NCBI GenBank assembly: GCA_004114245.1
Contig: QZWS01000030.1
Location: 1 to 38,195 of the forward strand
Direction of reading: 5' to 3'
From: Zoopage sp. CT-All
Taxonomy: Eukaryota > Zoopagomycota > Zoopagomycetes > Zoopagales > Zoopagaceae
Length of the DNA stretch: 38,195 nucleotides
This document shows, piece after piece, positions 1-10,157 of this stretch. Every line of letters starts with the position of its first letter. Position 1 is the first letter of the stretch. Below the pieces are notes generated by a model. It did not search any database, was not told where the DNA came from, and saw only the letters and a program-made list of their open reading frames with translations. A program made the position numbers and the translations under genes.

Positions 1-1
1 A

Positions 2-473
2 CCAGTTCCACAAACTTATTCGCAGCCACCTCCGATGAGTCATGACTTGCCGCAGTCACCTCAAAGGCCTCCTTCTCCGTTCGAGCAACCAAACTCCCCG
101 CCGGGGTCGCCGCGCATGCCGCGCATGTATCGTGTGCCTATCTCCAGCTCGGTGTCTCCGTCAGTGGGAGAGACGTCGACAACTTCTACCCCGCACATGC
201 CTCGTATGCCCACTCCCACTGGGGACCCGCAGTCCCCACTAAACAGCTCCAGCTCGGTGTCCCCGTCAGTGGGAGAGACGCCGAGGCCTTCTACCCCGCG
301 CAGGCCTCGTGCACTCTACTCCATTCCCTATGGTAGTCCGCAACCATCATCAGCAATTAATGGTACGTTGTGTAGCTTTGTTGTGCATTTAATCCTAAGC
401 ATGACATGTAGGAGCCCCCAATGAGAATTCTGGAGAACCAAAGGCAGAGATGCTCACAGGGTTCGGAAAGTAA
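2..473 (+). CDS. Ser/Pro-rich protein, 3' part only
   Basis: The reading frame is open from base 2, so the gene begins before the window. Two exons are inferred: 2-362 and 412-473. The intron 363-411 starts with GTACGT, has a CTAA branch-like site and ends in TAG. Splicing extends the frame by 21 codons to a TAA at 471-473. The visible 140 residues are rich in Pro, Ser and Arg and look disordered. They contain two copies of a 35-residue unit holding SSSVSPSVGET (DNA copies begin near 146 and 251, 105 bp apart), plus repeated PRMPRM-like pieces. No domain is recognised and no function is proposed. It could be the tail of a signalling or cytoskeletal scaffold, but nothing visible decides this. 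Confidence 0.55.
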
Positions 474-636
474 CCCACTCAATCCAAATTTTGGAAGGAA
501 GGATGCAAAGTAGCGAGGATGCAGGGCTGAGCAGGATTGTTTAGACAACAAAGCTGCGTGCACCGAGTATGTTTGCCGAACACTCTAGAGCTTATGAGAG
601 GTCACTCCCACGCTGACCACGCTGATATCCTCCCGC

Positions 637-3284
637 ATGGCCCCGGCCGTCATCTCCCGCCCCTTCGCGCGGCCTGCCTCGCTCCCGCTGGACTCTCCGA
701 TGCCCGTCTCCGTCTCAACCTCCACTTCAGCCTCCACCCCCGCTCCGGCCACAGTCCGCATCCTCTCCCTCTCACACCAGCTGCCCTTCACCGCCCAGTA
801 CCGCCCTCACCACGCCGCTGCACCATGGGTGCTAGAGCCGCGCTTGGAGCACGCTGCATTAAACGCAGGCGTCGCAGCACTTGTAGATGCGCATCCGACA
901 TCGCTCCACATCGGAATGGTGGAGTGCGTTGAATTGGCGCTGACCGAGTCGTCCGCTGATGGCGCAGCCATAGACCCGTCCACCATGTCCTCCGACGTGC
1001 GCGATGCCCTCGAAAATATCCTCACAGCGCATAACTGCATCCCCGTATGGCCTGATCAGGTGGATGCGCGACGTCACTACGCCGGATACTGCAAGAAGGC
1101 GCTTTGGCCCCTGCTTCACTACCGCCTCTGGGACACTGCGACCGATGGCCGCGAAGAGCTCGCCGACTGGGACGCCTATAATAGCGTCTGTCGCGTGTAT
1201 GCCGAAAAGTGTGCCGAGGTGTACCAGAGTGGGGATCTGGTCTGGATTCATGATTATCATTTGTGCTCCGTGCCAGCATTGCTGAGGGCGATGCGCCCAT
1301 ATGCCGCGATTGGGTTCTTTCTGCATTCGCCGTTTCCAAGCTCCGAGGTCTTTAGATGCCTTCCCAGTAATCGTTCATCCCTGCCCCTCCCCGCGCTCAT
1401 ACAGTCTGTTAGAGCGCACAGAGATCCTCGAAGGAATATTGGCCGCGGATCTGGTTGGGTTTCAGACCTACGCCGATGCGCGTCACTTTCTTAGCTGCTG
1501 CACGCGTGTCCTCGGCCTCGAGTCTGCCATGATGGGTGTCGATTTCCACGGACACGCCGTCTCCATCGCCATCATTCCCGTCGGGATCAATGTCGAGGAT
1601 GTCCAGGCTCAGATCAACTCGGATGCAGTGCAACAGCGCGTTGCACAGATTAAGCAGCAGTACGCCGGCAAGAGGATCCTCGTCGGACGCGATTTTCTTG
1701 ACCGTGTGCACGGCGTGACAAACCGTCTCGCCGCGTTCGAGCGGTATCTCCAGCACCACCCAGACGAGCGTGACAACGTTGTGCTGCTGCAAATCTCTGC
1801 ACCACGTCATACCCCGCTGGATTTGGAGCGTCAAGTCGCAGATCTTGTGGCACGCATCAATAGTCAGTATGGCTCACTCTCGCATCTCCCGTGCGTACAT
1901 TACGCCGCAGACGTCTCCATCAGCGATCACTTTGCCCTACTCGCCGTCGCAGACGTAGCGTTGATCACCTGCCTACGGGATGGTATGAGCACCATTGGGC
2001 TGCAATACGTTGTCACGCAGCAGGACCGTCATGGTATGCTCGTCCTCAGCGAGTTTACCGGCACTGCTGGAAGCTTGTACGGCGCCTTGCATGTAAATCC
2101 GTGGAACGTCAATGTGGGCCCCCACGGTATTATTACTCGGCCACTGACCTCACTTAGGAAGTGGCCGATGCAATTAAAGAGGCGCTGGAAACGTGCAGCG
2201 AAGTCCGCGCCAAGAAACACAAGCTGCTCTTCGATCAAGTCATAAGTAATACATCGTCGCATTGGGCCGCGTCCCTTGTTGCGGAGCTGCAGCGCTGTGC
2301 CCGTGCTCCCGAACATCCCGAAACCACGCCGCCGCTCAACACGGCTGACTTAGCCATGGCGTACCAGGCGTCGTCTCGTCGCCTCTTGATGTTTGACTAT
2401 GATGTACGTAATGTTGACGACAAAGCTACTAATCATCGTAACCATAGGGCACTCTGACTCCAATTCGAAGGACGCCCAGGGAGGCAATTCCGTCGTCATA
2501 CACCCTAGACGTCCTTCTCAGCCTTTGCAAGAATCCGCAGAACTCGGTCTGGATCGTCTCTGGTCGCGATCAGCGGACTCTCGAGACTTGGCTCGGCTAC
2601 ATCCCCAACCTTGGACTGAGCGCAGAGCACGGGTGCTTCATGCGGTATCCTGGACAAGACGACTGGATCAACTTGACCGATGGCATGGACATGAGTTGGA
2701 TGGAGGACGTGATCGAAATATTCAAGCATTACACAGAACGCACTCAGGGATCGTTCATCGAGCGCAAGCAGTGCTCCATTACCTGGCACTATCGACTGGC
2801 CGACCCTCTGTTCGGAGCCTTCCAAGCGAAGGAGTGCCAGAACCACCTCGAGGAGTCGGTTCTCGCCAACCGCGCTGTCGAGATTATTACAGGCAAGCGC
2901 AACCTCGAGGTTCGTCCAGTCGCGCTAAACAAGGGTGGCATCGTGCAGCGTCTCGTTGCTGGTGCTCACTCACTGGCAGATGGCGGTGATAACCCATTCG
3001 ACATGCTCATTTGCGCTGGCGACGACCGCACCGACGAGGACATGTTCCGTGTGCTTCAGCGGTTTGGTGCAATGTCGACTACGTCCAATTCTTCAAACGG
3101 ATCGCCGATTGTCGATTCTTTCGAGGCCTCGATGGCGACGATGCGAACGCATGCTTCTTCGGCGCGGATGGATTGCTGGTGCATCACAGTTGGACCAAAG
3201 TCTAAGAAAACGCTGGCAGGCTGGCATGTGCAGACACCGTACGAGCTGCTAAATGCTCTTGATGTCTGTGCAAAAGGCGATTAG
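637..3284 (+). CDS. TPS2: Trehalose-6-phosphate phosphatase, Tps2 type
   Basis: Four exons: 637-1366, 1413-2113, 2158-2403, 2448-3284; product 837 aa, close to yeast Tps2. It removes phosphate from trehalose-6-phosphate to make trehalose, in the cytosolic trehalose synthase complex. Residues ~40-520 are a GT20 (trehalose-phosphate synthase-like) domain with WIHDYHL and VNPWN. Its nucleotide-sugar loop reads RDFLDRVHGV where active synthases have DRLDYIKGV, so the catalytic Arg and Lys are Phe and His. This domain is therefore probably structural. Residues ~550-837 are a HAD phosphatase with DYDGTLT (Asp557, Asp559), SGRD, and GDDRTDEDMF near 750, all intact. The intron 2404-2447 splits the first HAD motif just after Asp559. 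Each junction restores a conserved motif. The N-terminal ~35 residues are low-complexity, and the first ATG of the frame is used. Confidence 0.93.
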
Positions 3285-3458
3285 GTGCCTTGTGCTATTT
3301 TGCATACATTGCTAGTTGCATTCCTCCTAGACGCGATGCTCACGGGAAATGGATTTGCACTACTCCTCCTCCCAGACGCGATACTAGCCACAGCAATGAG
3401 TACTATATACAACAGCATACTGCATTCCGATGTACTGACCAGAAGCACCGCACTAATA

Positions 3459-6403
3459 TCATCTCTGTTCAGAGTAGCGCCATATGCGGTAAAGCGCGTG
3501 GACGAGTACAGCCTGCTTCCTCGCTTCGGCCGCCAGTAATGCGACGTGCACACGCTCGTCCACGCGAAACTCAAATCCAAAATGCTGAAAGTCTCGCGAG
3601 TCCAAGCAGGCTGGGCGTCGCGAGACCTTGGCCACAAAGTTTCGGGTGCGTGCGTTAAGGTAGTATGGGATTTGAGTGTAGTCGTAATCATCTCTGGCCA
3701 GCCCATGCAGCCGCAGGACGTGGTACCAGACTGCCTGACGGAAGGGCCATGTGTCTAGCGACGTGCTGTCCGTGGTGATGCTGTAATCGGTGATGCTTTG
3801 AATGTCTTGGAACTCGTCCTCCAACAGTTCACCCAGCCCAGGCAAAAACCTGCTTGTCCATTCGACGCCGTGATCTTCCCACGAATAGTCGTCTTGCATG
3901 CTGACGACCTGGTCTGGCTCGGCGTTCGGATCAAACTCCTCCGCCACCAGCAAGGGCATCGAGTCGGTGACCAGGTCGGCCGCAGGGGCGTCGAGTCCGC
4001 CAACAGCGACATACCGGCCCAGATCTTCAAAAATTGGATTGCGAATAGCGGGCGGTTCTGGAGAGCTGAACGCGACAGGGGGCGGTGGATTTTGTGTCTC
4101 GGCCAGCAGCCGGGATTTTTTACGATCTCGCAGTCGGTTCTTCATGGCCGTGTCAAACGCTAGTGCACAAGTCGTCAGAGGGAGCACGAATGCGTCAGCT
4201 TACTTTCGCCCAGTTCCATGGAGCCAAATGTGGACTTGATATCTGTGGAGGCAGCTTTGAATGACGAGGACGCTCCGCTCACGGTGAAATCGTTTGCACT
4301 CTCGTTGTACCGGCCTATTTGAATCGGTATTGGCCCGAGAGCGCCCGCATGGGCCTGCTCGCCGTGTTGCACAGCAACACCGTTTACATCCGTCCTTTCC
4401 GCGACGAATCCTTTTGCTCGACGCCAAACGCCACGCAGCCTGTCCATCAATTGCGTCGTGTGCTCGCGTATCTCTTCCTCTGGTGGCAGATCCGACACAA
4501 TGTCCAATGATCCAGCATCAGACTCGTTTAGCGTGTCAATGTGTGGAGCGGGAGCCGATGACGCGGTGCTGGATGGCATTGGCGGGATGACAGGCATTTC
4601 TGGGCGAACGGTGCTTCTTCGAGACGATGGAAGGGCGGCAGCGCGCGCTTCGCTGATATCCTTGACAGGCTCCTCGCCGGCAAAGACGGCGCCACCGAGT
4701 GAATCGATCTCGGGCGTGACGCCACAGGCAAGGTATGCAGAGGTCATGCCCTGGAAGATGGCGGCCAGCGCAGCAGCATGAACCAGCTCTCCCATTGTCC
4801 AGGCGTCTCCTGGGCTCGATGTGCTGCCAAGCAGCCAGGCGATATCGTCTGTTTCGTGTAGCCGCCATGGGGCGTCTCTCAACTTGCGCAGGACCCTTGC
4901 AATCCGTCGCAGTTTAGCTGGCACCGAGGGCGCTCGAAGGCCCTCGGAGCCGAGCCAGGAGGCATCACCACCGCACGCGACAAACTCTACGGAGAGCCAT
5001 CCGACGAGCGCCTGACACGCGTCGGCTGCGGCGATAAGCACCCCAATGTAGAATCGCCAGGGACGGGGGAGAGGGCCGGAACGCACCACAGCATCGTTAA
5101 CTCGCCGCACTCGTTCCTGGAACGAGGGAAAGTACGCATAGATGACGATGTGGGCGTGGGTTAGTCTTGCGTTGGTGAGGTAGCTATCGACAAGGTTGCG
5201 CCGCGAGGCGTATAGATCCGTGGAGCGGTGCACGCGATCCGTCGAGTGCCTGGGCTTGAGCGACTTTTTCCGCGCACTGCCCGGATTAGAGGCGGCGGCC
5301 GGGCTGGTGTTGGTGGGGGTGCGATGCTGCATGGGGGTGTACCGCTTCTGCATGGTCACACTGGCGGTCGTCGTCGCGGTGGCCACCGACGAGCCCATCG
5401 AGTACTCCGAGTCGATATCATCGTCCTCGCCGTCGGTGTAGAACACCGAACTCGAGTCCACGGTGGCGCCCTCCTCGTCATTCTCCTCGTCGCAGGCATC
5501 AAAGAAGCCGGGCAAGTCGGCCTCGTGGATGAAAATTGACGGACCGCCCTTGAACCTCGCCTGCGGCACGACTATTCCCATGGCTTTTATCCGGCGCAGC
5601 AGGTCGGTGCACCCTTTGCGCACATCCTGGTAGGGACAGGTGTGGGCGAGGCGAAGGGCGGTGAGGAGCAGGTGCCGGAAGAGGTCTTGTTTCTGAGCAA
5701 ACAAGGCCGAATTCTCTGCCTCGTCGTTGATGAGCTGCTGCTGGTGGTGCTGGTGGTGCTGGTTGGAGGTGTGATCGAAGGGGGCGACCGAGGACGCAAA
5801 AAACCCATCGCCGGCAAACGGCAACGACGCGGCCGTAAACTCCACCGCCGGGGCCTCCGAAGCACTGCGCTCCGCGAACGACAGCGAGGCGGCATTTAAG
5901 GATGACCCGCGACGAATCGGCCATGGCCGCAGCCCAATGCCCGCGGCGCCGCCGACAGCTATCCCCTGCGCCCCGGCACCGGCCAACTCGCTGGCATCCA
6001 CCGGACTGACCGACGCTTCGGACGGCGACGTCGGCGACTCCACTGCGCCCACCGCCCCCTCCAACTCCATCAATGAGCGCGCAAGCGAGCGCACCACGGA
6101 GGAGATAGCGTGCATGGCCTGGGCGCGATCATCGAGGGAAGGGGACAGGAGGGGATGGAACAGCGCCACGCGGGAGCGCGCGCTGCCCGGGAGCAGTGGC
6201 GCAGCCACCGTCGCAGCCGTGACCGAGGTGACGATGCTGGGCGGGGTGCTACGGCAACTGAGCGCGGAAATGGACATGCACGTTGGCGGGGGAAGCTTGA
6301 TTGCGGTGGAGATGTTGGACTGGCCGACCCAACCTGCCTCGTGTAGTTGCTCGGGCCAACCGCGTGCCGGAGTGTCGCGAGGTTGTCGCGAGGTTGACCG
6401 CAT
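3459..6403 (-). CDS. Sestrin family protein with long N-terminal extension
   Basis: Two exons: 6403-4204 and 4159-3459, with a 44-nt intron (donor GTAAGC); product 966 aa. Animal sestrins are about 480-550 aa. Sestrins inhibit TORC1 through GATOR2, some sense leucine, and the N-terminal half has an alkylhydroperoxidase fold. The first ~270 residues are low-complexity. A segment with GPSIFI near 290 resembles the start of animal sestrins, followed by an acidic stretch. The conserved fold begins near 395 (GPLPRPWRFYIGV, then GGDASWL, then WTMGELVHAA). The C-terminal half has WEDHG, the acidic DDYDY (890-894) and LLAAEARKQA. Cys463 matches the peroxidatic Cys, but the partner Tyr and His are Ala and Leu. 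Arg874 and Glu935 match the leucine-anchoring pair of human SESN2 with identical spacing. The start is uncertain: Met at 6277 is possible. Extension above 6403 would run into the next gene. Confidence 0.9.
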
Positions 6404-6628
6404 GAACGCGGCTTGAGCGTAGCGGCAGGGAGCCAGGACGGCAAGGTGGCAGGGCGTCAGAGCCACGCAGAGCACCTTGTCAGCCACGAGCATAGGCATA
6501 GTGCATAGCGCATAGTGCATGCACTTGACTGGGCAGCCACGTGTCCGGCATACGCCACCTAATTTGCGGCCAATTCTCGAGGACGCATCCGGCACGCCAT
6601 TTCGAGCCAACTTTCGGCGGCCTCGTGC
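6404..6628. promoter_or_regulatory. Divergent promoter region, sestrin / TACO1-like
   Basis: These 225 bases lie between the divergent starts of the sestrin and the TACO1-like gene. Around 6491-6524 there are repeated CATAGTGCAT/GCATAG units ending in the perfect palindrome GTGCATGCAC at 6515-6524. No TATA box is clear. Regulatory function is inferred from position alone. Confidence 0.35.
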
Positions 6629-7498
6629 ATGCTCCCCGCAGGCTGTCGGACGCTGGCGACGACGCCGCGCCTGCTCGCAGGCCACAACAAGTGGTCGAAA
6701 ATCAAGCACACCAAGGCGGTGCTCGACAAGCGCCGCGCAACCGCCTTCCAACGCGTCACCCGCCGCATCATCGCCGCCGTCCGTCGCCACGGCCCCGAGC
6801 CCTCCTCCAACCCGATCCTGGCCGCGTGTCTGGCGGACGCCAGAAGGATCCAGCTCCCGAAGGACAATCTCCAGAGTGCGCTGCGGAAGGCCGCGGGCGG
6901 CGGCGCGAAGGATGGCGGGGCGCTGGCGCTGGATGACGTCGAGTACGAGGTCAGCGCGCTCGACGGCGCAGTCGCCGCGATTCTGGAGTGCTCCACCGCG
7001 AATCGAAACAGAGTGATTAAGCATGTGCGCGAAGTGGTCAAATCCCACGGCGGGTCGGTGGGCGGCGTGCGGTATCGGTTTGAACGCAGAGGCGTCATCC
7101 GGTTTGCTCTATCCGAGGCCGTCGCCGCGAGCTCCTTCGCGGGAAAGAGTGAGGATGAGATCGTGGATGCGCTGATGGAGATGGCTATTGAGGCCGGTGC
7201 CCAGGACGTGGCCCGGGTGCACGATGTTGCCGAGGAAGACGAGGCCGCTGCCACGCCCAATGTCACAGTGGAGCTAGTATGCAGCCCCGCGGGTCTTCAG
7301 GCCACGCGGCAAGGCCTCCCATCCACCGTGGATGTGCTCGAGATGGACGTCGAGTACCGCCCGGTGGATCCGGCCTCCGTCGTGATGCTGCCAGACTGGC
7401 AGGATGTGGCCGAGCAGGCTCGCGTTAGAAAGTTCCTTGAAGATCTGGAAAGCGTCGAGGACGTTGTCAAGGTGCATTCGAATGTAGTTGATCTGTGA
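6629..7498 (+). CDS. DPC29: YebC/TACO1-like mitochondrial translation factor
   Basis: Single exon, 289 aa. The family signature AGHNKWSKIKHTKAVLD lies near residue 17 (YebC consensus: AGHSKWanIKHrKa). It is followed by the full-length family fold, including DNLQSAL-like and SHGGSVGGVRYRFERRG motifs, and ends in VVKVHSNV. YebC/TACO1 proteins bind mitochondrial ribosomes and prevent stalling during translation; the yeast relative is Dpc29. The first 16 residues contain Arg and no acidic residues, as expected for a short mitochondrial presequence. The next gene on the same strand, 83 bases on, encodes another mitochondrial ribosome-related GTPase. The start is the first ATG of the frame, 13 codons before the signature. 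The orthology symbol is an inference. Confidence 0.9.
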   Translation: MLPAGCRTLATTPRLLAGHNKWSKIKHTKAVLDKRRATAFQRVTRRIIAAVRRHGPEPSSNPILAACLADARRIQLPKDNLQSALRKAAGGGAKDGGALALDDVEYEVSALDGAVAAILECSTANRNRVIKHVREVVKSHGGSVGGVRYRFERRGVIRFALSEAVAASSFAGKSEDEIVDALMEMAIEAGAQDVARVHDVAEEDEAAATPNVTVELVCSPAGLQATRQGLPSTVDVLEMDVEYRPVDPASVVMLPDWQDVAEQARVRKFLEDLESVEDVVKVHSNVVDL

Positions 7499-7581
7499 CG
7501 CCGCCACTGCCACTACTGCTTTTCAAAACAAAAACGCGCGATCCTCGCGATCCTCGCCCCCACTGCCGCGCCAAGCCACAT

Positions 7582-8703
7582 ATGGACAGCCTGTTTCTCG
7601 GATCATCCCGCTTTGTTTTCTCCGCCGCCGCCTGCGTGTCTCGATTTGGGCGGCAGTACGCATCGGCTCCTCGCAAGTCTGTCTTGGCCCCCGTCTCCGC
7701 AAAGGACGGAAAGCCCCGCTTTGAGCGTCCGATTCTCGAGCATAAATTCGAAAAGGCTCGCAATGACGGCCGGCGGAAGATATACGGGCGCACGGAGGGA
7801 ACGGCGGTGGCCGAGCTCCTCCGCGTCTATGTTGGCGACAAGTGGGACGGCGCCAATCTGCACCGACCCCCGTTTCGACCTGCTGTGCCGCCACCAAATG
7901 GCAGTGCTAAAACATCAACGCATATACCGCAGGTGCTGCTGAAAATGCCCCCTTCGTCGACCCTGCGCGTGTTTCAGTCAAGCCTCGACACTCTCCCACC
8001 AACCGATAAGGAGCTGGTTTTGTCGCGCAAGCTATTCCGCCCCGAAAATGCCCGCCGTCTTATCAAAGTGACCCAAGACTATGCCGTATTTGATGCCACG
8101 CTGGCGGACGAGCCGGTCCCGGAAGTGGTGTTCTGCGGCCGCGGAAACACGGGGAAATCGACGATGCTCTCTGCCATCACCCTGCACAGAAAGATTGTCC
8201 AGGCATCGCAGTCGCCCGGGCATACGCGGGGCCTGGCGGCTGTGCAAGTGCTGAATAGAATCCGGCTGGTGGATACGCCTGGGTATGGGCATGCGAGTCA
8301 GGCGAAATGGGGCGAGTGTGTCGTCGAGTATTTTCAACGACGGCGCTCCGAGGCGTAAGTCCATGCTTGCCGCCTCAGTGACGTATTTATCTGCATTGCA
8401 ATTAGCGCGAGGCTAGAACGCGTCATGCTGCTAGTGGACATCCGGCGCGGGTTGATGGACTGTGACAAGCAGGCCATCGAGATGCTCGAATCCTTTGCCG
8501 TTCCCTACCAGATTGTATTTACCAAGATCGACCTCATGACGCCGCACGTGGCAAAGGCGCAGCGAGACCAGGTGGAGGACTGGCTGGTGCGCAACACCGA
8601 GCACTGCGTGCCTCGGATCATGGCGGTGTGTGGCCGCACTGGCGACGGCATGGAGCTGCTGCGTGTCGAGCTGCTGCGCGCGACGGCTGCGGCAGCGAGG
8701 TGA
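7582..8703 (+). CDS. MRX8: EngB/YihA-family GTPase, mitochondrial (Mrx8/GTPBP8-like)
   Basis: Two exons: 7582-8354 and 8406-8703, with a 51-nt intron (GTAAGT...TAG); product 356 aa. It has every TRAFAC GTPase motif in EngB style: P-loop GRGNTGKS (186-193), a switch I Thr in PGHTRG, DTPGYG (231-236), DIRRGL after the intron, and TKID (297-300). Bacterial EngB assists large-subunit ribosome assembly. Eukaryotic relatives (yeast Mrx8, human GTPBP8) act on mitochondrial ribosomes. The N-terminal ~180 residues are an extension; the start (SSRFVFSAAACVSRFGRQYA) looks like a mitochondrial presequence. I chose ATG 7582 because the upstream open frame has no ATG. Splicing joins EYFQRRRSEA to ARLERVMLLVD, restoring the domain. 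Confidence 0.92.
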
Positions 8704-8840
8704 GAGAGAAGCCAGTATCGCAATTAAGTGCAGCTACTCGGGGCACAACCCCGGATGAATTAAGTTGTGTCGGAACGTGGTGAAAGAAAACGCCAGGCTG
8801 GTCTTAAATTACGTCTCCGCCTCCTTCCACACAGACCATA

Positions 8841-10010
8841 ATGACCTCCACGCCACCGGCCGCCGCTCTCGTCCTCGGTGGCACATCCATCGTTGGCCGC
8901 CACGTCGTCGAGCTCCTCGTCGCTTCCAAGCGCTTCGATCACATCCGCGCCGTCGACCGCATCCCCATCCCCACCCTCGCCTTCCTCACCGCCGCCCAGG
9001 AGACCGCGTTCAAATCGGTGGAGTACATCCAGGCCAACCTCATCAACGCCGCCACAGTCGCGCGTGTCTTCAACCCGCCGGAGGGCTTCTCCCAGTACAC
9101 GCATGTGTACAACTGCACGTGGGAGATGCGCGCCGACCAGGTGCCGGAGTACTACCACGAGCGGGTCGAGGTGCGCTCGGCCGTGTGCGCGGCCGAGGCT
9201 GCCAAGCGCGGGACACCGGTGTACGTGCAGCTGTCGTCGGGCAAGGCGTATGTCGACGGCGGCGAGGACGCCCCGCAGTGCGACGAATCGGCGACCATGG
9301 AGGCCTTCTCGCCCTGGTCCAAGTACCTTCTCGCCATGTGCGACAGCGTGCGGTCGCAGGCCGCCCTAAACGTCGTCATTGTACGCGTTCCGGTCGTATA
9401 TGGCCCCGGGCACGTCAACTACGTGGCGTCGCTGATGGCCGTGGCGTATACCTGTGCGCGCCTCGGGCACTCGCTTGATCTGCCGCTGTATCCGCGCTAC
9501 CGCCGCAACACGGTCGCGGCATTCGACGTCGCCCGGGCCATGATTCACACCGCGGATTGGTATCTTTCCAAGGGGTTTGAGACCGGGCACAAGGAGGTGT
9601 TCAACTGCGCCGACCTGAGCGACACGCGCGCCGGCGACATGTTTACAGTCTTTGCGCAGATGTTCCCAAAACTCAAGTATAAGATGCTGAAGGAGCCGCG
9701 CACCGGGTGCAATGATGTTGCGATTAGCGAAGACCGAATGGTGCTGAACGAGCAGCTGCTGGAGGCATGGCTGGGCATGTTTGCCGAAGACAAGGTGCTG
9801 GACGCATTCAACGGAATGCCGGCAAATGTGACCTCGCCCTTTATCGACTCGGAGATGTACTCCCGACGTGCGTTCAGCGTCAAGGGTGACGGGCGAATTG
9901 TGACAGAGACCGGGTTTACGTACATGGCGCCCAAGTTTGACAAGGAGCGTCTGAGCGAGATGATAAGCGAGTGGAAGCGCCACAAAGCTTGGCCGCTCAA
10001 GGACTTGTGA
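8841..10010 (+). CDS. Extended SDR (NAD-dependent epimerase/dehydratase-like) protein
   Basis: Single exon, 389 aa. A Rossmann fold begins at residue 9 (LVLGGTSIVGRHVVELL, a GxxGxxG-type nucleotide site). QLSSGKAYVDG follows where extended SDRs have their catalytic Ser/Thr. Then come PWSKYLLAMCD, VVIVRVPVVYGPGHVNYV and a C-terminal substrate region. The catalytic Tyr appears present, but the usual Lys four residues later is Met, so activity may be changed or the active site shifted. The C-terminal pattern (cofactor half, then a conserved Tyr/Pro-rich tail) resembles a family of fungal and amoebal NAD-dependent epimerase-like proteins with no assigned reaction. No signal peptide is seen. Substrate and pathway are unknown. 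Neighbours give no clue. Confidence 0.85.
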   Translation: MTSTPPAAALVLGGTSIVGRHVVELLVASKRFDHIRAVDRIPIPTLAFLTAAQETAFKSVEYIQANLINAATVARVFNPPEGFSQYTHVYNCTWEMRADQVPEYYHERVEVRSAVCAAEAAKRGTPVYVQLSSGKAYVDGGEDAPQCDESATMEAFSPWSKYLLAMCDSVRSQAALNVVIVRVPVVYGPGHVNYVASLMAVAYTCARLGHSLDLPLYPRYRRNTVAAFDVARAMIHTADWYLSKGFETGHKEVFNCADLSDTRAGDMFTVFAQMFPKLKYKMLKEPRTGCNDVAISEDRMVLNEQLLEAWLGMFAEDKVLDAFNGMPANVTSPFIDSEMYSRRAFSVKGDGRIVTETGFTYMAPKFDKERLSEMISEWKRHKAWPLKDL

Positions 10011-10157
10011 TGGACAGATGGGACGGAGACGAGGGAACAGGCTAATGGATTTTATATCATGATTGACAACGCGAATTGCTAGCATGCAGGGATTGCGGTA
10101 TTCGGCTGCCTGTCATATGCACGCCCTCGCGTCGCTTTGTTTCCACATTCCGCGCCC

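Noticed and set aside
6404-7048. Extension of the sestrin frame upstream on the minus strand through the TACO1-like gene
   Set aside because: The extra ~215 residues are Arg/Ala-rich, antisense to a clearly conserved gene, and resemble no sestrin. The frame is open only because of high GC content.
7495-7581. Earlier GTG start for the EngB-like gene
   Set aside because: The frame there has no ATG, overlaps the stop of the TACO1-like gene, and the ATG at 7582 begins a good mitochondrial presequence.
8760-9158. 132-codon Gly/Glu-rich minus-strand frame
   Set aside because: It is antisense to the Rossmann region of the SDR gene, with no domain or start context.
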